Shown here: one piece after another, positions 8,262-18,192 of the stretch | Layout of the letters: each line of letters begins with the position of its first letter | Position numbering within the stretch: the stretch's first letter is position 1 | NCBI RefSeq assembly: GCF_016907495.1 | Contig: NZ_JAFBCC010000001.1 | Location: 3,286,001-3,350,000 of the forward strand | Length of the DNA stretch: 64,000 nt | Source: Arthrobacter tumbae | GTDB taxonomy: Bacteria > Actinomycetota > Actinomycetes > Actinomycetales > Micrococcaceae | Direction of reading: 5' to 3' | Made by a program: the position numbers and the translations under genes | Notes under the pieces: model-generated | The model's database searches: none | The model's input: the letters and a program-made list of their open reading frames with translations, nothing else | What the model was told of the DNA's origin: nothing

Positions 8262-9206
8262 ATGTCACCACCAGCCAAGTCCGTCCATTCCGTAGGGCCC
8301 CCGGCTTCCGAGCCGTACCCTGCCCTGTCCTATGAGCTTTATCCTCCCCGCAGTACCGCTGCGGCTGAAACCCTCTGGCGCACCATCCGCGAACTGGAGC
8401 AGACCAGTCCGGACTATGTGTCCGTGACCTACGGCGCGTCCGGCTCCAACCGGGACACCGCCGTCGAACTGCTCTCCCGGCTCCTCTCAGACTCCTCACT
8501 GCGGCCGCTGGCACACCTGACCTGTGTCGGCAATAGCCGCGAGTATCTGCTGGATCTCGTGGACGAGCTCATCACCCTCGGCGTCCGGGGTATTCTTGCC
8601 CTCCGCGGCGACACTCCGAAGGACCCAAGCGTGGGCCCGGGGGACCTGTCCTACGCCAGCGACCTGGTGAAACTCGTCCGTCAGGCCGAGCGCCGGCGGA
8701 CCGCACACCTGTGCGCGGGACGGCTCGCTGTCGGCGTCGCTGCCTACGCCACCAGGCACCCGGAATCACCCAGTTTCGGTCACGATATCGAGGCGCTGCT
8801 GGCCAAGCAGGCCGCGGGCGCCGATTTCGCGATCACCCAGGTATTTTTCTTCCCCGACCACTATCGGCGGCTGGTATCCGCTGCCCGTCGTGCCGGCGTC
8901 GAGATTCCGATCATCCCCGGCGTCATGCCGCTCACCAGCGTGCGCCGGCTTGACCGCCTGGCTGAGCTTGCGGGCATCGAGATGGATTACCAGTTGCGGA
9001 ACCGGCTGGCAGCAGCTGACGACGACGACGCCGCCCGCCGCGTCGGCGTGCAGGCAACCGTGGACCTTGCCAATGCTGCGCTCGACGCCGGCGCGCCGGG
9101 AATCCACCTCTACACCTTCAACGAGCACGCCGCGGCGCTTGACGTACTCGAGAACCTTCAGCTCCGCCGTCCTCCCGTTCCGGGTGGACTCAGCCGAACC
9201 GCCTAA
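8262..9206 (+). CDS. metF: Methylenetetrahydrofolate reductase
   Basis: 314 residues of the MetF family, which reduces 5,10-methylene-THF to 5-methyl-THF using a flavin. Family landmarks are the N-terminal LSYELYPPR strand with its catalytic Glu, SVTYGASGS, AHLTCVGNS, GILALRGDTP and the late PGIHLYTFNE segment. ATG 8262 follows GAGGA at a normal distance. metE begins 24 bp downstream, so the methyl donor and the methyltransferase that uses it are made together. Confidence 0.96.
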   Translation: MSPPAKSVHSVGPPASEPYPALSYELYPPRSTAAAETLWRTIRELEQTSPDYVSVTYGASGSNRDTAVELLSRLLSDSSLRPLAHLTCVGNSREYLLDLVDELITLGVRGILALRGDTPKDPSVGPGDLSYASDLVKLVRQAERRRTAHLCAGRLAVGVAAYATRHPESPSFGHDIEALLAKQAAGADFAITQVFFFPDHYRRLVSAARRAGVEIPIIPGVMPLTSVRRLDRLAELAGIEMDYQLRNRLAAADDDDAARRVGVQATVDLANAALDAGAPGIHLYTFNEHAAALDVLENLQLRRPPVPGGLSRTA

Positions 9207-9229
9207 CGAACCTAACGAAGGACATCCCT

Positions 9230-11557
9230 ATGACAACCGCATTCCCGAAGGCCACTATCGTCGGATATCCCCGCATCGGCCGCCGCCGTGAGCTGAAGAA
9301 GGCTGTCGAGGCCTACTGGGCCGGCCGCACCTCCGCCGCCGAGCTCGAGACAACCGCAGCAGAGCTCCGCGCAGCCTCCTACGCCCGCCTGAGCGAGCTG
9401 GGGCTGGAGGCCGGCAACTACTCCATCCCGGCGTCGTTCTCCCTCTACGACCAGGTGCTGGACACCGCAGTCACCTTCGGCGCCGTGTCGGAGAGGTTCA
9501 AAGACCTGTACGACGGCGACGGCTCGCTTGGCCTGGATGCCTACTTCACGCTCGCCCGCGGTGACAAGGAGCGCCAGCCGCTCGAAATGACCAAGTGGTT
9601 CGACACCAACTACCACTACCTGGTCCCCGAGATCGGTCCCGAGACTGTCTTCTCGCTGGCGAACGACTGGATTTTGCGCGACGTCGCTGAAGCCGCTGCG
9701 GCAGGGTACTCGGTGCGGCCGACCCTGATCGGACCTGTCACGTTCCTGTTGCTCAGCAAAGCCGCGGACGAGGCTCCTGTTGGCTTCAATCCGCTGAGCC
9801 GCCTGGATGACCTGCTTCCGCTGTACGTGGAGCTGCTCGGCAAGCTTGCCGACGCCGGCGTTGAGTGGGTTCAGCTCGAGGAGCCGTCCCTGGTGGCAGA
9901 CCAGGCAATCGACGAGAATGAGGTGGCGGCCGCCGTCGAGCGTACCTACGCCGCGCTGGCCACAAACGCGACGAAGCGCCCGGCCATCCTGGTCACCAGC
10001 CAGTACGGGTCGCTGGGTTCGCTGCTGCCGGTGATTGCCGGAACCGACATTGACGCGCTGCACATTGACGTCTTCAAGGGCGCCGTGCCCGCCGATGAGG
10101 ATCTTGCGAAGTTCGGTTCGACCACCCTTGTTGCCGGCCTCGTGGACGGGCACAACATCTGGAAGGCCGACCTCGGTTCCGCTGCCTACAAGCTGGCTGA
10201 GCTGGAGGCGGCTGTGCCGACTATCGCGGTCTCCACCTCCACCTCGCTGCAGCACGTGCCGCACGACGTCGAGGATGAGCAGCAGCTTGACGCCCAGCTA
10301 CGCAGCTGGCTGGCATTCGCTGACCAGAAGGTCACCGAGGTGGTCACGCTCGCACGGGCGATCGGAAACCGGGGAGCCATCGACGTAGAGATCGCCGCAA
10401 CCGATGAGGTATTGGCATCCCGTGCGGGAGCTGCCGGCGTGAACCGCGCCGAGGTGCGGAACCGCGCTGCTGCCCTGACGCCGTCGGACTTTTCACGCGG
10501 CGACTACGCGGTGAGGCTCACCGCCCAGGAGGACGCGCTGAAGCTGCCTGCCCTCCCGACCACCACCATCGGATCCTTCCCGCAGACCTCGGAGGTTCGC
10601 TCGGCGCGCGCGCGTGCCAATAAGGGCGACCTGACTGCAGAGCAATACACGCAGCTCATGAAGGACGAGATCAAGCGCGTCATCGACCTGCAGGAAGAGC
10701 TCGGCTTTGACGTCTTGGTGCACGGTGAGCCGGAGCGCAACGACATGGTCCAGTACTTCGCCGAGAACCTCGACGGCTTCGACGTGACCGTCCACGGCTG
10801 GGTCCAGTCCTACGGTTCGCGCTGCACCCGGCCGTCGATCCTGTGGGGTGACGTCAGCCGGCCGGCGCCGATCACCGTTCCCTGGACGGAGTTCGCCCAG
10901 TCGCTTACCGACAAGCCGGTCAAGGGCATGCTGACCGGTCCTGTGACCATCCTCGCGTGGTCCTTTGTCCGCGATGACCAGCCGCTGGGCGACACCGCAA
11001 ACCAGGTGGCACTGGCCCTGCGCGATGAGGTGACTGATCTGGAAGCCGCCGGTATCAAGGTGATCCAGGTGGATGAGCCGGCTCTGCGTGAACTTCTGCC
11101 GCTGCGCACGGAGGACCAGCCCGAGTACCTCGAATGGTCCGTCAACTCTTTCAAACTCTCGACGGCGTCCGCCGCTCCCGAGACGCAGATCCACACCCAC
11201 CTGTGCTACTCCGAGTTCGGAGCAATCATCGACGCGATTGACGGCCTCGATGCCGATGTCACCTCGATCGAGGCAGCGCGGTCCCGCATGGAGGTCGTGC
11301 ACGACCTTGAGGCGCACGGCTTCCAGCGCGGCGTAGGTCCGGGTGTCTACGACATCCACTCGCCGCGAGTGCCGGGTCAGGATGAGGTCGCCGAGTTGCT
11401 GGAGAAGGCTGTGCAGCATGTTCCGGCACGCCAGCTCTGGGTCAATCCGGACTGCGGCTTGAAGACCCGCGGCTACACAGAGACCGAGGAGTCGCTGCGG
11501 AACCTCGTCAACGCCACGATTACCGTCCGTTCCCAGCTTGAGGCGCCGGTTTCCTAG
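9230..11557 (+). CDS. metE: Cobalamin-independent methionine synthase (MetE)
   Basis: 775 residues, full length for MetE. It transfers a methyl group from 5-methyl-THF-polyglutamate to homocysteine without B12. The N-terminal domain starts TIVGYPRIGRRRELKKAVEAYW. The catalytic C-terminal barrel starts near TTTIGSFPQTSEVR and carries the zinc ligands His and Cys in THLCYSEF, a Glu in VHGEPERNDMVQYF, and the final Cys in WVNPDCGLKTRGY. AAGGA precedes the ATG. Cotranscription with metF and the shared leader imply methionine-responsive control. Confidence 0.97.
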   Translation: MTTAFPKATIVGYPRIGRRRELKKAVEAYWAGRTSAAELETTAAELRAASYARLSELGLEAGNYSIPASFSLYDQVLDTAVTFGAVSERFKDLYDGDGSLGLDAYFTLARGDKERQPLEMTKWFDTNYHYLVPEIGPETVFSLANDWILRDVAEAAAAGYSVRPTLIGPVTFLLLSKAADEAPVGFNPLSRLDDLLPLYVELLGKLADAGVEWVQLEEPSLVADQAIDENEVAAAVERTYAALATNATKRPAILVTSQYGSLGSLLPVIAGTDIDALHIDVFKGAVPADEDLAKFGSTTLVAGLVDGHNIWKADLGSAAYKLAELEAAVPTIAVSTSTSLQHVPHDVEDEQQLDAQLRSWLAFADQKVTEVVTLARAIGNRGAIDVEIAATDEVLASRAGAAGVNRAEVRNRAAALTPSDFSRGDYAVRLTAQEDALKLPALPTTTIGSFPQTSEVRSARARANKGDLTAEQYTQLMKDEIKRVIDLQEELGFDVLVHGEPERNDMVQYFAENLDGFDVTVHGWVQSYGSRCTRPSILWGDVSRPAPITVPWTEFAQSLTDKPVKGMLTGPVTILAWSFVRDDQPLGDTANQVALALRDEVTDLEAAGIKVIQVDEPALRELLPLRTEDQPEYLEWSVNSFKLSTASAAPETQIHTHLCYSEFGAIIDAIDGLDADVTSIEAARSRMEVVHDLEAHGFQRGVGPGVYDIHSPRVPGQDEVAELLEKAVQHVPARQLWVNPDCGLKTRGYTETEESLRNLVNATITVRSQLEAPVS

Positions 11558-11569
11558 ACGCCCTCACAT

Positions 11570-11640
11570 CCGCTGAGTGCGTGGATGAACACGCTGCGCC
11601 GCAAGGTCTTCGGGTTCATCTGCGCACTCAGCGGCGTTTT
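11570..11640 (+). terminator. Long-stem terminator of metF-metE
   Basis: CCGCTGAGTGCG (11570-11581) pairs perfectly with CGCACTCAGCGG (11623-11634). GATGAAC/GTTCATC (11584-11590/11614-11620) extends the stem inside across a 2x2 internal loop. CGTTTTA follows. It also lies at the 3' end of the convergent LysR gene and may act for both. Confidence 0.8.
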
Positions 11641-11648
11641 AGCTATCC

Positions 11649-12584
11649 CTACGCTGGCCGGCTGCTCGTCCGCGGGGCGATCCGCCGGTCCTTCAGGACG
11701 TCGGCAAGCTGGTCCATGAAGAGGCGCACCTGCGTGGTCTGCTTCCCGGCGATCTGCAGCGCAAAGATGCTGCGGGCGAGGCGGATCTCGGGAACATCGA
11801 GAGCGACGATTCCCTCCGGCGCGCGAAGCATCGCCAGTTCGGGAACCAGTGCAGCGCCCATACCGGCCGCGGCCATGGCCAGGCTGGCATTGAAGTCATC
11901 GCAGTAGGCCGCGATGTGCGGGTGCAGGTTGCAGCTGGCAAACAACCTCTCAATGACCGTTGCATCCAAGGTCCCGGGGTGGTGCATGATCCAGGGCATG
12001 TCCGCCAACTGCCCCGCGGACACGGCGGACCCTTCCGCGATTCCCCAGGCCGCCGGTAAGACCACTCGGAAATTGTCATCGCCGATCCACTGCCGGCTCA
12101 CCGACGACGGCCAGGCCAACCCTCCCTGCCCCACCTGGAATACCAGGGCGAGATCGAGTTCACCACCGTTCCGTAGGCCATGAATGGTCTGCGACGGCTC
12201 GCCGACGAAGACCTTCAGGTTGATGCCCAGCTGTTTCCACTGGGGAGTGCGGATGAGGCGGGGGAGTGCAAAGGTGGCAAGACTGGGGAAGATGCCGAGC
12301 CGCAGTTCCTGCGTCACCGCGGCTCCGGCCTTGGCGGTGGAGGCCATGAGGGTGTCGATGTCGGTCAGCACCTTGGTGGCGTGGCGTGCCATGACGACGG
12401 CGGCTTCCGTGGGAACCGCGCTTCGCGCGGACCGCGTAAACAGTGTGATGCCTGTATCCCGCTCCAAAGCCGACATCTGCTGCGACACTGCCGAGGCTGT
12501 GTAGCCGAGCCGAATGGCGGCGGACGCAAAGGAGCCGTGCCGGATGACCTCCAGCAGCGTTCGCAGATGAACGGGGTTGACCAC
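11649..12584 (-). CDS. LysR family transcriptional regulator
   Basis: 311 residues. The N-terminal winged helix-turn-helix (LLEVIRHGSFASAAIRLGYTASAVSQQMSALERDTGITLFTRSAR) is typical of LysR proteins, followed by a periplasmic-binding-like effector domain from about residue 90. It converges on metE, so a link to methionine control is possible but is only suggested by position. LysR regulators often act on their divergent neighbour, which here is nrdHIEF across 356 bp. The effector is unknown. Confidence 0.9.
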   Translation of the reverse strand: MVNPVHLRTLLEVIRHGSFASAAIRLGYTASAVSQQMSALERDTGITLFTRSARSAVPTEAAVVMARHATKVLTDIDTLMASTAKAGAAVTQELRLGIFPSLATFALPRLIRTPQWKQLGINLKVFVGEPSQTIHGLRNGGELDLALVFQVGQGGLAWPSSVSRQWIGDDNFRVVLPAAWGIAEGSAVSAGQLADMPWIMHHPGTLDATVIERLFASCNLHPHIAAYCDDFNASLAMAAAGMGAALVPELAMLRAPEGIVALDVPEIRLARSIFALQIAGKQTTQVRLFMDQLADVLKDRRIAPRTSSRPA

Positions 12585-12648
12585 GTCGTCATCTTCTCAC
12601 GGTCAGCCGACACGCCGAGACGACACGACACGCGCGCGACTTTCCCTG

Positions 12649-12744
12649 TGTGGACAGCGCTCCACAGCCTGTGGACCAAGGCAGTCGAAACGGCGCGTTT
12701 GAGCCATTTCGGACGGCTGCCGCATGTGGATTTCCTGTGGACTA
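12649..12744. promoter_or_regulatory. Cluster of DnaA-box-like sites upstream of nrdHIEF
   Basis: Four same-orientation 9-mers: TGTGGACAG (12649), TGTGGACCA (12670), TGTGGATTT (12725) and TGTGGACTA (12736). A fifth weaker inverted one overlaps CTCCACA near 12660. Three differ by one base from TGTGGACAA, the complement of the high-GC actinobacterial DnaA box TTGTCCACA. DnaA control of nrd genes is known in E. coli; here it is inferred. Confidence 0.5.
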
Positions 12745-12804
12745 ATCGGGCGGCAAATGACATACTTGTAATACATCATCTTGGGGTCGGCGCTACTGCG
12801 TTGC

Positions 12805-12825
12805 ACTAGATGTAGTATCTAGATA
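12805..12825. promoter_or_regulatory. NrdR-box-like palindrome plus adjacent dyad before nrdH
   Basis: ACTAGATGTAGT (12805-12816) has ACTA/TAGT arms resembling the core of NrdR boxes. It abuts the perfect 10-bp palindrome TATCTAGATA (12816-12825). NrdR normally binds two boxes about 31 bp or another whole number of helical turns apart, and a good second box was not found. Confidence 0.4.
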
Positions 12826-12940
12826 TCGAATTACCTGCTGGCGTGGCACGTTCCGCATCGACCGTTCGGCGGTCCGAAGAGCGGCATGAAGCCCACCAAC
12901 AGTGGCCGAATAACAGCACTTCACAAGGGGAGTCAGGGAC

Positions 12941-13186
12941 ATGACCGTCACGGTTTACACCAAGCCAGCATGCGTACAGTGCAACGCAACGTATCGGGCC
13001 CTGGATAAGAAGGGCATCGCTTACCAGAGCGTTGACATCTCCCAGGATCCGGCGGCCCTCGAGCGGGTCCGTTCGCTCGGTTACATGCAGGCGCCCGTTG
13101 TCATCACGGAGAAGGACCACTGGTCCGGGTTCCGTCCGGACAAGATCAATGAACTCGCCTTGGGGTCGGTCAGTTCCGTAGCCTAG
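12941..13186 (+). CDS. nrdH: NrdH-redoxin (glutaredoxin-like electron donor for class Ib RNR)
   Basis: 81 residues. Redox motif CVQC follows KPA near the N-terminus, and the diagnostic NrdH motif WSGFRPDKI is at the C-terminal end. NrdH reduces the disulfide formed in NrdE during deoxyribonucleotide synthesis and is itself reduced by thioredoxin reductase. ATG 12941 follows AAGGGGAG. First gene of nrdHIEF. Confidence 0.97.
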   Translation: MTVTVYTKPACVQCNATYRALDKKGIAYQSVDISQDPAALERVRSLGYMQAPVVITEKDHWSGFRPDKINELALGSVSSVA

Positions 13187-13232
13187 GTCTACTTCTCGTT
13201 TTACCCACTCGCGAGGGGCGGATGTAGTCGAT

Positions 13233-13691
13233 ATGACAACACCAACCATCAGTCGAAGTGCCCGCGGACGGGCAGTTGGGGAGCCGTTGAAAACGGACGC
13301 GTCGCTTATCTATTTTTCATCGGCGTCGGACAATACCCACCGGTTCGTCAGCAAGTTGCCAGTTCGTTCGGCGCGCATTCCGCTCCTCACCAAAGACGAC
13401 ACGCTGCACGCCCTCAACCCCTTCGTGCTGGTCCTTCCCACCTACGGCGGAATCGGCGGTCAGGGCGCCGTACCCCGGCAGGTAATCAAGTTTCTCAATG
13501 TCGAGGACAACCGCCTGCTGCTTCGCGGCGTTATCGGCGCCGGCAACACCAACTTCGGGGACACCTACTGCCTTGCCGCGGATATCGTCGCAGCAAAGTG
13601 CGGTGTTCCCGTTTTATATCGATTTGAACTTATGGGCACGTCGGAGGACGTTGACCGGGTATCCCAAGGATTGGAAGAGTTTTGGACATGA
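13233..13691 (+). CDS. nrdI: Flavodoxin-like NrdI
   Basis: 152 residues. The FMN-binding elements are [14 protein letters not shown] and [23 protein letters not shown], and the 50s-loop region [12 protein letters not shown] is also family-typical. NrdI supplies superoxide or peroxide to build the dimanganese-tyrosyl radical cofactor of NrdF. The N-terminus carries an extra polar stretch of about 20 residues before the first beta strand, so a later start is possible. The stop overlaps nrdE's ATG (ATGA). Confidence 0.94.
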   Translation: MTTPTISRSARGRAVGEPLKTDASLIYFSSASDNTHRFVSKLPVRSARIPLLTKDDTLHALNPFVLVLPTYGGIGGQGAVPRQVIKFLNVEDNRLLLRGVIGAGNTNFGDTYCLAADIVAAKCGVPVLYRFELMGTSEDVDRVSQGLEEFWT

Positions 13692-15838
13692 CAGTCGCTG
13701 AGACAGAAGCCCCCGCACTTGCCGAGCGGTTCAAGGGCCTGGGCTACCACGAGCTCAATGCCATGCTCAACCTGTACGGCCCAAACGGCGAGATCCAGTT
13801 CGAGGCTGACCGGGAAGCTGCGCACCAGTACTTCCTGCAGCACGTCAACAACAACACCGTCTTCTTCCATGACCTCGAGGAGAAGCTCGACTACCTCGTG
13901 AAGAATGAGTACTACGAGCGGGAAACCCTCGACCAGTACACAATGAACTTCATCCGCGACCTGTACAAGCGGGCCTACGAGAAGAAGTTCCGGTTTGAGA
14001 CCTTCCTCGGCGCGTTCAAGTTCTACACCTCGTACACGCTGAAGACCTTCGACGGCAAGCGCTACCTGGAGCGGTACGAGGATCGCGTCTGCATGGTTGC
14101 CATGCATCTTGCGAGGGGCAACGAGGACCTCGCTAACCGCATGGTGGACGAAATCATCGAGGGCAGGTTCCAGCCGGCAACACCGACCTTCCTCAACGCC
14201 GGCAAGCGGCAGCGCGGTGAGCTGGTGTCCTGCTTCCTGCTCCGCATCGAAGACAACATGGAGTCCATCGGCCGCTCCATCAACTCGGCGCTCCAGCTGT
14301 CCAAGCGCGGCGGCGGCGTCGCTTTCGCGCTCACCAACATCCGTGAGGTCGGCGCGCCGATCAAGCAGATCGAGAACCAGTCCTCCGGCGTTATTCCTGT
14401 GATGAAGCTTCTCGAAGACAGCTTCTCCTACGCCAACCAGCTGGGCGCACGCCAGGGCGCCGGCGCCGTGTACCTGCACGCGCACCACCCGGACATCAAC
14501 CGTTTCCTCGACACCAAGCGTGAGAACGCTGACGAGAAGATCCGCATCAAGACCCTCTCGTTGGGCGTCGTTGTCCCGGACATCACTTTCGAGCTGGCGA
14601 AGAAGGATGAGGACATGTACCTGTTCTCGCCCTACGATGTCGAGCGCGTGTACGGTATGCCGTTCTCCGACGTCTCGGTCACTGAGAAGTACTATGAGAT
14701 GGTAGACGACTCGCGGATCAAGAAGACCAAGATCAAGGCCCGCGAGTTCTTCCAGACCCTCGCGGAGATCCAGTTCGAGTCCGGCTACCCCTACATCATG
14801 TTCGAGGACACCGTGAACCGGGCAAACCCGATCGACGGCAAGATCATCATGTCCAACCTGTGCTCGGAAATCCTGCAGGTTTCACAGCCCACCACGTACA
14901 ACGATGACCTCTCCTACGCTGACACCGGCAAGGACATCTCCTGCAACCTGGGTTCGTTGAACATCGCAAAGACGATGGATTCCCCTGATTTCGGCAACAC
15001 CATCGAGACGTCCATCCGTGCTCTCTCGGCCGTCTCGGACATGTCCAACATCACCTCCGTTCCCTCGATTGCCAGGGGGAATGACTCCTCCCACGCCATC
15101 GGGCTTGGGCAGATGAACCTTCACGGCTATCTGGCGCGGGAGCGGGTGCACTACGGTTCTGAAGAAGGCCTGGACTTCACCAACATCTACTTCTACTCGG
15201 TTGTCTACCATGCTGTGCGGGCCTCGAACCTGCTGGCGATTGAGACCGGACAGACCTTCGGCGGTTTCGAGAAGTCCAAGTACGCGTCCGGAGAGTTCTT
15301 CGACAAGTACACCGATCAGGAATGGGTCCCACAGACCGCGCGGGTCAGGGAACTGTTTGCCAAGGTGCATATCCCCACGCAGGAAGATTGGCGTGCGCTG
15401 AAGGCCTCGGTCATGGAGCACGGCATCTACAACCAGAACCTGCAGGCTGTGCCGCCGACCGGCTCGATCAGCTACATCAACAACTCGACCTCGTCCATCC
15501 ACCCTGTGGCGTCGAAGGTTGAGATCCGCAAGGAGGGCAAGCTGGGACGCGTGTACTACCCGGCGCCGTACCTGACGAACGACAACCTGGAGTACTACCA
15601 GGACGCGTATGAGATCGGCTACGAGAAGGTCATCGACACCTACGCCGCTGCGACGCAGCACGTGGACCAGGGCCTGTCGCTGACATTGTTCTTCAAGGAC
15701 ACTGCCACCACGCGTGACATCAATAAGGCGCAGATCTATGCCTGGAAGAAGGGCATCAAGACTGTCTACTACATCCGTCTCCGCCAGCTGGCGCTGGAGG
15801 GCACTGAGGTAGAGGGTTGCGTTAGCTGCATGCTTTAG
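13688..15838 (+). CDS. nrdE: Class Ib ribonucleoside-diphosphate reductase, alpha subunit
   Basis: 716 residues, normal for NrdE. It reduces ribonucleoside diphosphates to deoxyribonucleotides. The active-site region includes SNLCSEILQ and [10 protein letters not shown] for the Cys pair and radical Cys, [18 protein letters not shown], and the C-terminal shuttle pair CVSC ending CML. It lacks the N-terminal ATP-cone of class Ia enzymes. ATG 13688 is preferred over a TTG two codons earlier because it overlaps the nrdI stop. Confidence 0.97.
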   Translation: MTVAETEAPALAERFKGLGYHELNAMLNLYGPNGEIQFEADREAAHQYFLQHVNNNTVFFHDLEEKLDYLVKNEYYERETLDQYTMNFIRDLYKRAYEKKFRFETFLGAFKFYTSYTLKTFDGKRYLERYEDRVCMVAMHLARGNEDLANRMVDEIIEGRFQPATPTFLNAGKRQRGELVSCFLLRIEDNMESIGRSINSALQLSKRGGGVAFALTNIREVGAPIKQIENQSSGVIPVMKLLEDSFSYANQLGARQGAGAVYLHAHHPDINRFLDTKRENADEKIRIKTLSLGVVVPDITFELAKKDEDMYLFSPYDVERVYGMPFSDVSVTEKYYEMVDDSRIKKTKIKAREFFQTLAEIQFESGYPYIMFEDTVNRANPIDGKIIMSNLCSEILQVSQPTTYNDDLSYADTGKDISCNLGSLNIAKTMDSPDFGNTIETSIRALSAVSDMSNITSVPSIARGNDSSHAIGLGQMNLHGYLARERVHYGSEEGLDFTNIYFYSVVYHAVRASNLLAIETGQTFGGFEKSKYASGEFFDKYTDQEWVPQTARVRELFAKVHIPTQEDWRALKASVMEHGIYNQNLQAVPPTGSISYINNSTSSIHPVASKVEIRKEGKLGRVYYPAPYLTNDNLEYYQDAYEIGYEKVIDTYAAATQHVDQGLSLTLFFKDTATTRDINKAQIYAWKKGIKTVYYIRLRQLALEGTEVEGCVSCML

Positions 15839-15845
15839 TGGCTAG

Positions 15846-16949
<1,104 letters not shown>

Positions 16950-17234
16950 ATCTGCTCCGTAAGGTCCGGCCGATTTTATCTGGCCGGTGGAGGTCCATTT
17001 CGGTGACGAACGCTGGCTAATGGTCGCAACGAGTTGTCGCGAGTGGCAACTCAGAATGGCGCACTTGCGGCGGCTCAACGTGCATTCTCGCGGGCGGGCC
17101 TAACGTACATCACGGGCGGCGACAGTACTGAGTTTCTGATGAGGCATGGGTTCGTTGCGTTGATCGATCCTTGACCTGCGCCGGGATGAATCGGTTTCTG
17201 GGTGGGAGTTGGTCCGTTGAAATACCTTGGTCTT
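16950..17234. other. Intergenic region after nrdF
   Basis: 285 bp. CCGGCC (16966-16971) and GGCCGG (16982-16987) could form a short hairpin just after nrdF, but without a proper T tract it is at best a weak terminator. The remainder shows no gene that I can support; short frames are interrupted. Confidence 0.4.
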
Positions 17235-17696
17235 ATGCCAGCGCCCCAGCCGACCGACCGTTTGCGGTTTCGTGAGATGACTAGGTCCCGCGAGGAGGCG
17301 TTGGGATGGATTGAGTGGAATCAGAAGAACTACGCCGAAGATGGGTTCGGGTTGTGGGTTATCGAAACACATGATGACAACTTCATAGGGGATTGCGGTC
17401 TGACATGGCAGAGGGTGAACGGCTCCCAGAAGCTTGAGGTCGGCTACCACGTGCGTTCCGATGTGCAGCGCAGTGGCTTGGCGACAGAAGCTGCCACGGC
17501 TTGTCGCGACTTTGCCCGAGAACATCTAGGCGCAACTGAGCTTGTGGCCATCATGCATCCCGACAACAGGGCTTCTGAGCGAGTTGCTGAGAAGCTCGGG
17601 ATGCGACGCGTCGCCGATGATCACGGCGGAAGTGTTCCCGTCCGAACAGTCCTCAGCATGCAACTGGGAAAACCGTCGTCGGGATTTGTCCGGTGA
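17235..17696 (+). CDS. GNAT N-acetyltransferase of the RimJ/RimL type, apparently with an internal deletion
   Basis: 153 residues from ATG 17235; an upstream in-frame GTG at 17202 would add 11. Most of the GNAT fold is recognisable: NYAEDGFGLWVIETHDDNFIGDCGLTW, the acetyl-CoA loop region SDVQRSGLATEAA and the late IMHPDNRASERVAEKLGMRR. The family normally has about 30 residues (helix alpha1-alpha2, a DPEVMRY-like segment) between the first strand (here RLRFREMT) and the SREEALGW helix; here they abut directly. That suggests an in-frame deletion, and activity is doubtful. Confidence 0.7.
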   Translation: MPAPQPTDRLRFREMTRSREEALGWIEWNQKNYAEDGFGLWVIETHDDNFIGDCGLTWQRVNGSQKLEVGYHVRSDVQRSGLATEAATACRDFAREHLGATELVAIMHPDNRASERVAEKLGMRRVADDHGGSVPVRTVLSMQLGKPSSGFVR

Positions 17697-17740
17697 GGAC
17701 CCCACCGCGGCTGGAAGGTTTGGCAGCAGGATGCCTGCCA

Positions 17741-18136
17741 TCAGTTCTGCGAGGGTGAACGATTGGCGGTTCGAATCGAAACCAAAGCAACGATTACGCT
17801 GCAGAGCGCCACACCGATGGCAGCCAGTGAGAAGTAATGCGCAAATACGAGCAATGTGTACGACGCGTACGCGAACAGGGTCACCGCAACCACACCGACC
17901 ACTGATGCCAGTGTCATCACGGTCCGCCGCTGAGGTGCAGGTTTAGCACCCTGGATCTGCTCGGATGAGTTCCTGCGGACAGCAATGGCGATCTGTATGC
18001 CGAACGCCACGGAGACCAGTGTTATCAGGAGAGCCACCCACGCGGACGGAGACGTCTGCGAGAAGTAGCCGACAATAAGCATCAGGACGATGCTTCCTAA
18101 CAGCGGTTCTGTTCGGACATTCCTGACTGAGGCCAT
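17741..18136 (-). CDS. Four-helix membrane protein, unknown function
   Basis: 131 residues with four hydrophobic segments (LLGSIVLMLIVGYFS, WVALLITLVSVAFGIQIAIAV, VMTLASVVGVVAVTLFAYA and FSLAAIGVALCSVIVALVSI), split into two pairs by a basic polar linker. No family is recognised. It converges on the shortened GNAT and lies in the same direction as the DinB operon without obvious coupling. Confidence 0.6.
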   Translation of the reverse strand: MASVRNVRTEPLLGSIVLMLIVGYFSQTSPSAWVALLITLVSVAFGIQIAIAVRRNSSEQIQGAKPAPQRRTVMTLASVVGVVAVTLFAYASYTLLVFAHYFSLAAIGVALCSVIVALVSIRTANRSPSQN

Positions 18137-18192
18137 GACGCCATGCTAACGAGTTCCCGAGCGGACCCGGCGCTGACTGGTTGCCCCTGGCC

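Larger units (their letters stand above)
12585..12940. other. Regulatory intergenic region between LysR gene and nrdHIEF
   Basis: 356 bp between divergent genes. It contains four TGTGGA-type DnaA-box-like 9-mers (12649-12744) and two palindromes (12805-12825), listed separately. Last before nrdH is an AAGGGGAG Shine-Dalgarno sequence. No confident -35/-10 pair was identified. Confidence 0.6.

Noticed and set aside
9212..10264. Long minus-strand open frame antisense to metE
   Set aside because: It lies entirely opposite a certain metE gene; high GC gives such frames by codon bias, and the translation has no recognisable domain.
12761..12776. Second NrdR box paired with the one at 12805
   Set aside because: The sequence catacttgtaatacat is not symmetrical and matches the NrdR consensus poorly.
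12806..13249. Minus-strand open frame over nrdH and its upstream region
   Set aside because: It overlaps nrdH and the palindromes, and the product resembles nothing; a shadow frame.
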